Source: Alphaproteobacteria bacterium
GTDB taxonomy: Bacteria; Pseudomonadota; Alphaproteobacteria; Sphingomonadales; Emcibacteraceae
Reading direction: 5' to 3'
DNA length: 6,072 nt
Assembly (NCBI GenBank): GCA_002401545.1
Contig: NVTJ01000112.1
Span: 1,254-7,325, forward strand
Made by a program: the position numbers and the translations under genes. Positions within the stretch are counted from its first letter, which is position 1. Each line of letters starts with the position of its first letter. Below, piece after piece: positions 1 through 5,884 of the stretch. The notes under the pieces were generated by a model. The model saw only the letters and a list, made by a program, of their open reading frames with translations, ran no database searches and had not been told where the DNA came from.

Positions 1-1403
1 TATTGTGACAGCTCACAATGATCAAGACTTAATATCCGGTCATCTTTCAGGGTAACTGTCGATCTGATCTTTTGTGCAACCACAGGGGGTTTGCCAGTGA
101 TGACACCATGTCCTCCACTAAAGCCAAGGGATATATTTCGCCGGGCGGACAGGGCGGCCACCCGTTTCAGTACTGCATTTCGAATAATCCCCACAGCAGG
201 GGTTGGCTTGTAACCCTTGATATAAAGTGGCACTACTTCAGCCCGGTGAAATTTTTCGCCATCCATCCAGACATAAAGCATATAAGAAAATTGCGGGGCA
301 TAATAATATTGGTCAAAAATAAAATTCCCCAGAGAATAGGCAATCAGCCGGTCTTTATATATTTCAAAGCCCTGAACCACATGGGGGTGATGGGCAATGG
401 CAATATCGGCCCCCCTGTCAATGGCAGATTTTAATTTCTGTTCCGTAACCAGCGTTGGCTCTTCCGAATATTCCAGACTGCCGTGATACTGTACGACAGT
501 TATTTGGCCCAACTCTGCTTCACGATCAACCGTTGCGGTTATATTTTCCATAGTACCCAAAGCGGCACCACCCTTGCCCCTTCCTTCTGCGGCCTGATGA
601 GGCCTGCTGCTCCCCTTCCAGCCAACATAACCCAGAAAACTGTAGGGCACGCCGGAGATTGAAGTTCGGTATGCCTGCAAGGCCTGTTCTTCATTCAAGC
701 CTGCCCCTGAAAAACCCAAAGGGCTCTTTGCCAAAATATCAAGCGTGGAAACCAAGCCCTCTTTCAGATTATCATAAGTATGATTATTGCCCAATGTCAC
801 ATAATCAATCCCGGCCCAAACCAACGCATTCACGGTTTCCGGCGGGGAAAAGAATGTTATGGATTTGGAAGACGATCCCGTTGGTCTTCTGGCCATAACC
901 TGTGTTTCCAGATTGACGGACCCAAAGTCTGCCAGCTCAAAATACGGTTTGATATGTTTGACAATTTCTTTTGTATCATGGGCCTTATACCCGTCCCGAA
1001 TAAGAACAGGCTCTCCCGCGCGGGGTTTCTTATAGCGACGGGCCATCATAACATCGCCGCCAAAAGCCAGCATCACGCGCCCTTCTTTTTTAGCAACGAG
1101 GGTAATCGGCGGAATGATGTTTTCGCCTTTAATTCCGCCGTTAAGTTCATTCGTCGCGAAAGTATGCCTGATGGTGTAATAGTCCGTAGCGGCAACTTCA
1201 ATGGTAACCATGTCACCATATTCAATATGAACTGAAAAAACGCCGTCCTTGCCCTCGAAACTTTTATTATCATTCACATTTATGGTGAAACCTTTAACTG
1301 AATTGCCATGTTCATCCAAAATATTTCCCGATAACTGTCCATCTGCAACAGCAGGAACCATACCAACCCAAAGGAGTAAAAATAATATTCTTATCGCATT
1401 CAT
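1..1403 (-). CDS. CapA-family metallophosphatase-like exported protein, partial (C-terminus off left edge)
   Basis: The frame is open from an ATG at 1403 to the window edge, about 467 codons, with an in-frame stop just upstream at 1410-1412, so this ATG is the only plausible start. Residues 1-20 form a signal peptide (one Arg, a Leu-rich core, then AVA-D as cleavage site), so the protein is predicted to be exported. Residues about 24-95 look like a carboxypeptidase-regulatory-like beta sandwich (SGNILDEHGN...). The CapA (poly-gamma-glutamate capsule protein) metallophosphatase core follows: GGDVMM at 115-120, NLET at 164-167, GNNH at 205-208, YHGSLEY at 306-312, AHHPH at 337-341 and SLGNFIFDQ at 357-365. 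All the usual metal-site motifs are present, so an intact enzyme is expected. Family members act in capsule or polyglutamate synthesis or export, but many have no known substrate. No strong ribosome binding site is seen; AGAAAG lies about 10 bases upstream. It sits 98 bp downstream of the LysR gene, same direction. The family call is firm; the capsule role is inference. Confidence 0.9.
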   Translation of the reverse strand, partial: MNAIRILFLLLWVGMVPAVADGQLSGNILDEHGNSVKGFTINVNDNKSFEGKDGVFSVHIEYGDMVTIEVAATDYYTIRHTFATNELNGGIKGENIIPPITLVAKKEGRVMLAFGGDVMMARRYKKPRAGEPVLIRDGYKAHDTKEIVKHIKPYFELADFGSVNLETQVMARRPTGSSSKSITFFSPPETVNALVWAGIDYVTLGNNHTYDNLKEGLVSTLDILAKSPLGFSGAGLNEEQALQAYRTSISGVPYSFLGYVGWKGSSRPHQAAEGRGKGGAALGTMENITATVDREAELGQITVVQYHGSLEYSEEPTLVTEQKLKSAIDRGADIAIAHHPHVVQGFEIYKDRLIAYSLGNFIFDQYYYAPQFSYMLYVWMDGEKFHRAEVVPLYIKGYKPTPAVGIIRNAVLKRVAALSARRNISLGFSGGHGVITGKPPVVAQKIRSTVTLKDDRILSLDHCELSQ

Positions 1404-1501
1404 TGATAGTCACTTTCTACAAAGACCCCGCAAACTGTAGACTGATTTGAATATAATTAACAATTCCAACTTATTCTGCCCTTATAATCTAAGGTTATAG
1501 G
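1404..1501. other. Short intergenic gap between lysR-type gene and capA-like gene
   Basis: These 98 bp separate two minus-strand genes. An AT-rich hairpin (arms TATAA at 1483-1487 and TTATA at 1495-1499, 7-base loop) lies directly after the LysR stop codon. It has no GC stem or U-tract and is not a convincing terminator. No strong promoter for the capA-like gene is visible, so read-through from the LysR gene is possible. Confidence 0.5.
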
Positions 1502-2401
1502 TCAGTCGCTGACTTGAAAGAATTCCTCATATACTGTCTTGAAACATTCCAGAAAATTACGGCAAACATTCGATAAAGGATGATTTTCTGCATACAGACC
1601 GGTAACGGAGTATGTGATAGGTGTCGTAAAACCTTTATAGAGGGTCTCCCCCGGTCCTTCGGCCATTGCCGTTAACTGATCAACGATTGCCATGCCCATT
1701 CCGTAACCCACAAGATTTTTGGCAATATAATAGGTTTGGACCGAGATCATAGAGGTCGTATTTACCCCCGTTTGCAAAATCCTCTTGAACAAAATATCCG
1801 ACAAGGGTCCGCTATCTTTGATGCTGATGATATTTTTGCCGTCAAGGTCTTTCAAATCCACACGGTCATCACCATCATCAAGGTCACCCTGCTTATAAAC
1901 GCAGACAAATTCACCCTCCCCAAAACTATAGGAAGAAAGTCCCACATGGCTCGATGGGCTGAAGGCCAGACCGACATCTATCTCATGCTCATAGAGCGAA
2001 CGTATCATATCCTCATAATGTCGTGTCTGGATATCAAAGGTTACATCCGGGTTATCTGCCAGAAAACGGGCTATGGCAAGGGGCAGAACATTAAGTCCCA
2101 AAGATGGCATTACTGAAAGGCGTATGTGACCCGCGTTGCCAGCCTTCAGATTTCGGGCCTTTTTCTGGAGTGACAAAATCTGTTGATAGACATTACTCAC
2201 TTCGCCGAAAAGAACATGTGCTTCATCAGTTGCAATCAATTTTCCTTTAACCCGCTTGAACAACAGAAAACCAAGCTGATCTTCTGCCCGCTGCAATGTC
2301 TTGCTTACAGCAGGTTGGGAAACATTTAATAATCTTGCCGCATTGCTTACGGACCCCGTAGAATAAATAGCGTGAAAGACTTCAATCTGCTTCATCTGCA
2401 T
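1502..2401 (-). CDS. LysR-type transcriptional regulator
   Basis: This 299-residue protein has the standard length and layout of the LysR family. The N-terminal winged helix-turn-helix spans residues about 1-60, with the typical GSVSNAARLLNVSQPAVSKT stretch at 16-35 followed by EDQLGFLLFKR. A linker helix runs to about residue 88, and a periplasmic-binding-protein-like effector domain covers about 92-290 (IRLSVMPSLGLNVLPLAIA, VGLAF, GYGMGMAIVDQL). The start at 2401 is preceded by GGAAAAGGG about 7 bases upstream. A second ATG two codons on (MKQIEVF...) would give a more usual LysR N-terminus and cannot be excluded. The gene is divergent from the Lrp-type gene at 2704 across a 302-bp control region. 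LysR regulators usually act on a divergent neighbour or on themselves with a small-molecule coinducer, so plausible targets are its own gene, the Lrp/aminotransferase pair and perhaps the downstream capA-like gene. The coinducer cannot be told from the sequence. Confidence 0.93.
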   Translation of the reverse strand: MQMKQIEVFHAIYSTGSVSNAARLLNVSQPAVSKTLQRAEDQLGFLLFKRVKGKLIATDEAHVLFGEVSNVYQQILSLQKKARNLKAGNAGHIRLSVMPSLGLNVLPLAIARFLADNPDVTFDIQTRHYEDMIRSLYEHEIDVGLAFSPSSHVGLSSYSFGEGEFVCVYKQGDLDDGDDRVDLKDLDGKNIISIKDSGPLSDILFKRILQTGVNTTSMISVQTYYIAKNLVGYGMGMAIVDQLTAMAEGPGETLYKGFTTPITYSVTGLYAENHPLSNVCRNFLECFKTVYEEFFQVSD

Positions 2402-2484
2402 GGGGATACCCTTTTCCGGTTCATGAGATTTCAGTGAAAAATATTGTTTTTTACCTTAGCAGATCAATTTACCTGATCCAAAAC

Positions 2485-2514
2485 TTTATACCGAAAGCAT
2501 CCTGTGCATGTAAA
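2485..2514 (-). promoter_or_regulatory. Candidate sigma-70 promoter for the LysR-type gene
   Basis: Read on the minus strand, TTTACA (2514-2509) and TATAAA (2490-2485) are separated by 18 bases, each one mismatch or two from the consensus. The start codon lies about 84 bases downstream of the -10 box. The -35 box overlaps the inverted repeat at 2510-2529, which would fit autoregulation. This is called by eye only. Confidence 0.4.
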
Positions 2515-2529
2515 ATCGCAATGATTTAC
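2510..2529. repeat. Imperfect inverted repeat, candidate operator
   Basis: GTAAAATC and GATTTAC are 7-bp complementary arms with one bulged A, separated by GCAAT. The left arm overlaps the -35 box of the candidate LysR-gene promoter. LysR proteins often repress their own promoter from such dyads, but a 7-bp arm can arise by chance in AT-rich DNA. Confidence 0.35.
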
Positions 2530-2547
2530 GGCATAATTCACAGCTTA

Positions 2548-2563
2548 TTTCACTTAAATGAAA
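2548..2563. repeat. Short dyad TTTCA-N6-TGAAA, candidate operator
   Basis: TTTCA (2548-2552) and TGAAA (2559-2563) are perfect inverted arms around CTTAAA. With one extra A the symmetry extends to TATTTCA and TGAAAATA. The dyad lies where the -35 box would fall for the TATAAT at 2582-2587, a position suited to an activator or repressor of the Lrp-type gene. It is AT-rich like Lrp-family sites, but no family consensus is clearly matched. Confidence 0.35.
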
Positions 2564-2587
2564 ATAAATATACTTTTTTTGTATAAT
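2559..2587 (+). promoter_or_regulatory. Candidate promoter with perfect -10 box for the Lrp-type gene
   Basis: A perfect TATAAT lies at 2582-2587. The hexamer 17 bases upstream (TGAAAA, 2559-2564) is a poor -35 box and overlaps the dyad at 2548-2563, which suggests an activator-dependent promoter. The transcript would carry a leader of about 110 bases before the start at 2704. In such AT-rich DNA a chance TATAAT is possible. Confidence 0.3.
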
Positions 2588-2632
2588 TTTCTCAGGATTA
2601 TTTTCCTTCAATTTTTCTTTAAAGGAATTAGG

Positions 2633-2662
2633 TTGTTTAACCCAGTTTAAATATGATATAAA
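2633..2662 (+). promoter_or_regulatory. Alternative promoter close to the Lrp-type gene
   Basis: TTGTTT (2633-2638) and TATAAA (2657-2662) are spaced by 18 bases, and the -10 box ends about 41 bases before the start codon at 2704. The -35 box matches the consensus only in its first three bases. It competes with the TATAAT at 2582 as the main start of the lrp-aminotransferase transcript. Confidence 0.3.
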
Positions 2663-2703
2663 AAGAAAATTAATTCTAATTTTTTACTAGAAAATAGAAC
2701 AAA

Positions 2704-3171
2704 ATGAACTTTGATAAGACTGATATAGCACTACTTGACTTACTTCAGAAGGATATTAGTATATCAATCAATGAATTGGCTCAGCGGGTGGGATTGACGA
2801 AAACCCCTTGCTGGCGGCGTGTTCAGAAATTGGAAAAGAGTGGCATTATCAAGGGCCGTGTTGCCTTGCTGGATGGATCGCTTCTGGACCGGAATGTATC
2901 GGTTTTTGTACAGGTTAAAACCAGTCAGCATAATCGGGAATGGCTGGAAAAATTTTCAAAGATCGTTTGCGGTTTTCCTGAAGTAGCCGGGTTTTACCGT
3001 ATGTCCGGTGAATATGATTATCTGTTACGGGTGATCGTAAAAGATATTCCGGCTTATGATGGTTTTTACAGACGGTTTATAGAGGCCACGAGCCTGACCG
3101 ATGTTACCTCCAATTTCGCCATGGAAGAAATCAAGAATTCCACAGAAATATATCTGGGAAATCATCCATAA
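2704..3171 (+). CDS. Lrp/AsnC-family regulator, DecR (YbaO)-like
   Basis: This 155-residue protein is full length for the Lrp/AsnC family. Residues 1-60 are the winged helix-turn-helix (LDLLQKDISISINELAQRVG, then the recognition helix TKTPCWRRVQKLEKSG at 32-47). Residues about 65-150 are the RAM ligand-binding and oligomerisation domain, with the hallmark GEYDYLLRV at 102-110 and DVTSNFAMEEIK at 133-144. From memory, the segments TPCW(K/R)R, GKVALLD-like, MAGEYDYL-like and DVTSSFAMEQIK-like closely track E. coli DecR (YbaO), which responds to L-cysteine and activates a cysteine desulfidase. That makes cysteine or a related thiol a reasonable ligand guess. No clear Shine-Dalgarno sequence precedes the ATG (AGAAAATAGAACAAA), so initiation may be weak. 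The gene is 49 bp upstream of the PLP enzyme and probably co-transcribed with it, a classic regulator-target arrangement. The family is certain; the ligand is inference. Confidence 0.93.
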   Translation: MNFDKTDIALLDLLQKDISISINELAQRVGLTKTPCWRRVQKLEKSGIIKGRVALLDGSLLDRNVSVFVQVKTSQHNREWLEKFSKIVCGFPEVAGFYRMSGEYDYLLRVIVKDIPAYDGFYRRFIEATSLTDVTSNFAMEEIKNSTEIYLGNHP

Positions 3172-3220
3172 TATCCATGTCCCCCGCCCGGCCATTAACA
3201 TATAAAGTCGGGTAAATAAA

Positions 3221-4933
3221 ATGACCATACAGGGTAACATCAAAACTGATCTCATAGAGCAGATAAGACATTCGGTCATCGGAGAGGGGCGGCTTTTGTC
3301 AACGCCCTTTGGCGAAAAGCCTCTGATATATTCCGATTACACCGCCTCTGGCCGGTCATTGACATTTATCGAAGATTATATCACGGAAAATATTCTGCCC
3401 TTTTATGCCAACACCCATTCAGAAGCGTCAGCCACAGGGCGGCAGACAACAGCTTTTCGCGAACAGGCACGGGGCCTGATCCGGAAATCACTCAACGCCG
3501 GTGATCAGGATGCGGTAATTTTTTGCGGGTCCGGCGCGACATCTGCTATTCAGAAAACCATTGATATTTTGAATATCCGTATTCCGGCCAATCTTGATGA
3601 TACTTACGGGTTTTCCAGACAGATCAAGGATAAACACCGCCCGGTGGTTTTTGTTGGTGCCTATGAACATCATTCCAATGAACTGGCCTGGCGGGAAAGC
3701 ATTGTGGATATGGTGTCAATCCCCCTCGATAAAGAAGGCGGCATAGACAAAAAAATTCTACAGCAAGAGCTCAGCAAATATGCTGACCGGAATATGAAAA
3801 TCGGCAGTTTCTCTGCGGCATCCAATGTTACGGGTTTGCTGACGGATGTGAAAGGGGTTACCCGCCTATTGCATAAAAATAACGCACTGGCTTTTTGGGA
3901 TTATGCGGCGGCGGGGCCTTATGTTGCCATCGATATGACAGGTGAGGCAGATGACACCTCCCTTGATGCGCTATATATTTCACCCCATAAATTTATTGGC
4001 GGACCGGGAACACCGGGCGTATTGGTCATCAAACGCAAGCTGTTGACCAACCGGGTGCCATCAGTACCCGGGGGCGGTACGGTATCCTATGTGTCACCGG
4101 AAGGGCATAGTTACCTCCCCCCGGGTGAAAGCAGGGAAGAAGGCGGAACTCCCGCCATTGTGGAATCAATCCGCGCGGGCATGGTGTTTCAACTGAAAGA
4201 CGCGGTTGGGGCTGGCACCATAGAACGGCTGGAGAAGGATATGATAGCGCGGGCCATTAAACGCTGGTCGAAACATTCCAATATTCAAATTTTGGGTGAT
4301 TTGGAAGCCCCGCGCACATCAATTCTGTCCTTCCTGATTTTATGGCAAGGCAAGCCGCTTCATTTTGGTTTTATCGACGCCCTGATCAACGATATGTTCG
4401 GCATACAGGTTCGGGGGGGATGCTCCTGTGCCGGACCATATGGCCATGAGCTGCTTAATATTGACAACGACTATAGCCGGGCCATCACCGAAGCGGTTGA
4501 GGCGGGCTATTCAATTCTGAAACCGGGATGGGTAAGACTGAATTTCAATTATTTCATAGGTGAGGAAACTTTTGAGTATGTGATGCGGGCTGTGGAAATG
4601 ATTGCGGAACATGGCTGGAAATATCTTGAAAAATATAAATATGACCCGGCGCGCGGTTTATGGGTATGTCAACAGGGACGGACGGAACCCTGTCGTGACC
4701 TAAATCAGATTTCCTTTGAACATGGCATTTTTCAAGCTCCAAAAAAGAAAGATCACAAGAATGGCAAGCCCTTATCGACCTATCTTGATATGGCCAAACA
4801 GCTTTTCACGGGCCCGAATTTGTCTGGCCCGTCATTTTTGCAGACCTTCCAGCAGGCGGCCCCTGCGCCAACACTGCCTGCTGAATATGAAAAACTGAGG
4901 TGGTATGGCCTGCCCAGAGATATTACGACCTAG
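3221..4933 (+). CDS. PLP-dependent class V aminotransferase / cysteine desulfurase-fold enzyme
   Basis: This 570-residue fold-type I PLP enzyme is well beyond the ~400 residues of SufS/CsdA. Visible active-site elements are GSGATSAI at 103-110 (phosphate loop), EHHSN at 149-153 (His stacking on PLP), WDYAAAGP at 226-233 (Asp227 to the pyridine nitrogen) and SPHKF at 254-258 with the Schiff-base Lys257. A loop at 397-408 (VRGGCSCAGPYG) puts Cys401 and Cys403 where desulfurases carry their persulfide cysteine after the conserved Arg. Residues about 470-570 form an extra C-terminal region with Cys483 and Cys491 and a Pro/Ala-rich tail, whose role I do not recognise. No signal peptide is seen, so it is cytoplasmic. 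An in-frame stop at 3203-3205 fixes the ATG at 3221; the ribosome site is weak. Its neighbour, a DecR-like regulator, suggests cysteine as substrate, with desulfurase or lyase activity. Other class V reactions, such as selenocysteine lyase or isopenicillin epimerase-like chemistry, remain possible. Confidence 0.9.
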   Translation: MTIQGNIKTDLIEQIRHSVIGEGRLLSTPFGEKPLIYSDYTASGRSLTFIEDYITENILPFYANTHSEASATGRQTTAFREQARGLIRKSLNAGDQDAVIFCGSGATSAIQKTIDILNIRIPANLDDTYGFSRQIKDKHRPVVFVGAYEHHSNELAWRESIVDMVSIPLDKEGGIDKKILQQELSKYADRNMKIGSFSAASNVTGLLTDVKGVTRLLHKNNALAFWDYAAAGPYVAIDMTGEADDTSLDALYISPHKFIGGPGTPGVLVIKRKLLTNRVPSVPGGGTVSYVSPEGHSYLPPGESREEGGTPAIVESIRAGMVFQLKDAVGAGTIERLEKDMIARAIKRWSKHSNIQILGDLEAPRTSILSFLILWQGKPLHFGFIDALINDMFGIQVRGGCSCAGPYGHELLNIDNDYSRAITEAVEAGYSILKPGWVRLNFNYFIGEETFEYVMRAVEMIAEHGWKYLEKYKYDPARGLWVCQQGRTEPCRDLNQISFEHGIFQAPKKKDHKNGKPLSTYLDMAKQLFTGPNLSGPSFLQTFQQAAPAPTLPAEYEKLRWYGLPRDITT

Positions 4934-5070
4934 TGTCCTGAAACCATTATGCAGAAGTTCGTAACATTTGTGGCAGAGTGGTTGGCCTATAAATTTTAAA
5001 TGCTTACTGACATCCGCCATAAAGGCCTTTACATCCTACGCATGGAAATTTAAAAAAATTTGCACTATTT
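4934..5070. other. Convergent intergenic gap, no gene seen
   Basis: These 137 bp lie between the converging aminotransferase and SapC genes. The second half is AT-rich. The only dyad of note is the 10-bp palindrome AAAGGCCTTT at 5021-5030, which has no loop and no U-tract. I see no convincing bidirectional terminator, so overlapping antisense transcripts or Rho-dependent ends are possible. Confidence 0.5.
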
Positions 5071-5844
5071 TTAATTCTGATTACATGAAATTGAATAATT
5101 TATTATTTTACCTGCCGATTTTTTATTTTCCAGCCATAATTTTTTATTTTCCATCCATATAAGACGCCCAATCTGGGCATATGACGCCTTCATCATAATA
5201 ATATTGTCCAATACCCCCTCATCAATCAATCCCAAATAGGATTTCGGGTCCATATACTTCATTTTTACATGATCGATGCCATATATTCCCTTGATTAATC
5301 TATCGCCCTCAGCCGTAGAAAGCGTGATTGTTAAAGGAGACATAAGATCATATTTCAAAATGGAATCTATGAATGATTGCGTTTTTTCTTCTCCCTGAAC
5401 CATTCCCCCCAATGACCTTTTTTTGTCCTTTAAGAAAACTGTCTCCGAACCATCTTCATGAAATAATCTTGATCCGGCAACGCTCGAAACCAACTCACTG
5501 TCAAGGTCGATATATATATCATGGGGTTGCAGGACATCGGCCGCCAATTCCATTCCCAATGCCAACGGCTGCCGCTTGATATTCAATGGCATGTAAGGCG
5601 CGTTCCAGCCATCCTGACCCACAAACAGGTTCCCGTCATTTTGAAAAGCAAAAATTACGGACAGAAGAAACTGACCTTTTTCCACATCTTTTATGAAGAA
5701 GACAGGAAAACTACTGCCGGCCAAAAAAATCTCGTCAACAATGATCTGACAATTTTTAAGGCTCTTCATCGCATCATACGGGAGATTGTCCTGCAGTTTC
5801 AGGTCTCTATGATCCTCACCATTCAATAAAGTAAAATCAGTCAT
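5071..5844 (-). CDS. SapC-family protein
   Basis: This 257-residue protein has the usual length for the SapC family (about 230-260). Recognisable segments are EDHRDLKL at 10-17, the core from VDEIFLAGSSFPVFFIKD (36-53), NLFVGQDGWNAPYMPLNIKR at 72-91, DLDSELVSSVAGSRLFHEDG at 113-132, and the C-terminal GLIDEGVLDNIIMMK at 205-219. There is no signal peptide or membrane segment. The family name comes from Campylobacter fetus S-layer work, but in marine and alphaproteobacterial genomes such genes usually sit beside tryptophan halogenase, cupin-like and TonB-dependent receptor genes, and the biochemical role is not settled. A good Shine-Dalgarno (TGAGGA, 7-12 bases upstream) supports the ATG at 5844. 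It lies 40 bp after the upstream partial gene on the same strand, so an operon is likely. The last ~30 residues are odd: they contain a tandem in-frame repeat (WMENKKL then WLENKKS) and an unusual Asn/Lys-rich end. Confidence 0.85.
   Translation of the reverse strand: MTDFTLLNGEDHRDLKLQDNLPYDAMKSLKNCQIIVDEIFLAGSSFPVFFIKDVEKGQFLLSVIFAFQNDGNLFVGQDGWNAPYMPLNIKRQPLALGMELAADVLQPHDIYIDLDSELVSSVAGSRLFHEDGSETVFLKDKKRSLGGMVQGEEKTQSFIDSILKYDLMSPLTITLSTAEGDRLIKGIYGIDHVKMKYMDPKSYLGLIDEGVLDNIIMMKASYAQIGRLIWMENKKLWLENKKSAGKIINYSISCNQN
5118..5158. repeat. 21-bp tandem direct repeat inside the SapC-like gene
   Basis: Two copies of ATTTTTTATTTTCCAGCCAT-like sequence lie at 5118-5137 and 5139-5158, with a period of 21 bp and one base difference (G to T) between the 20-base units. 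Because 21 is a multiple of three the frame is kept, giving the protein repeat WMENKKL/WLENKKS at residues 230-243. It looks like a recent slippage or unequal-crossover duplication. Confidence 0.85.
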
Positions 5845-5884
5845 AAGTTTTCCTCAATAATAATAATCCTAAGAATGGCGACAT

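Larger units (their letters stand above)
2402..2703. promoter_or_regulatory. AT-rich divergent control region between lysR-type and lrp-type genes
   Basis: This 302-bp stretch contains no credible gene. It is clearly richer in A and T than the flanking coding DNA, especially from about 2530 to 2700 where runs of T and A dominate. It holds a candidate minus-strand promoter for the LysR gene, two candidate plus-strand promoters for the Lrp-type gene and two short inverted repeats, each listed separately. Divergent LysR and Lrp genes commonly share an operator region of this kind. AT-rich, bendable DNA is also typical of Lrp-family binding sites. Confidence 0.6.

Noticed and set aside
72..434. 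A 120-codon plus-strand open frame and other plus-strand frames across 659-1440
   Set aside because: They lie entirely antisense to the CapA-like gene, whose frame carries all the family motifs without interruption.
1483..1499. Hairpin after the LysR stop codon as a terminator
   Set aside because: The stem is five A-T pairs with no GC content and no U-tract, so it is too weak for an intrinsic terminator.
4932..4945. AGTGTCCTGAAACC just after the aminotransferase stop, looking like an insertion-sequence end
   Set aside because: No matching inverted copy, target duplication or transposase is present in the window.
4970..4986. GTGGCAGAGTGGTTGGC resembles the D-arm of tRNA-Ser or tRNA-Leu
   Set aside because: No acceptor stem, anticodon arm or GGTTCGAATCC-type T-arm follows, and the downstream DNA is AT-rich without matching stems. 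It is probably chance or at most a remnant.
4832..5020. A 62-codon minus-strand open frame with CHKC-like cysteines crossing the aminotransferase 3' end
   Set aside because: It mostly overlaps the real gene in another frame, has no visible ribosome site and matches no family I recognise.
5021..5030. AAAGGCCTTT palindrome as a bidirectional terminator
   Set aside because: It has no loop sequence and no flanking U-tract, so it cannot form a standard terminator hairpin.
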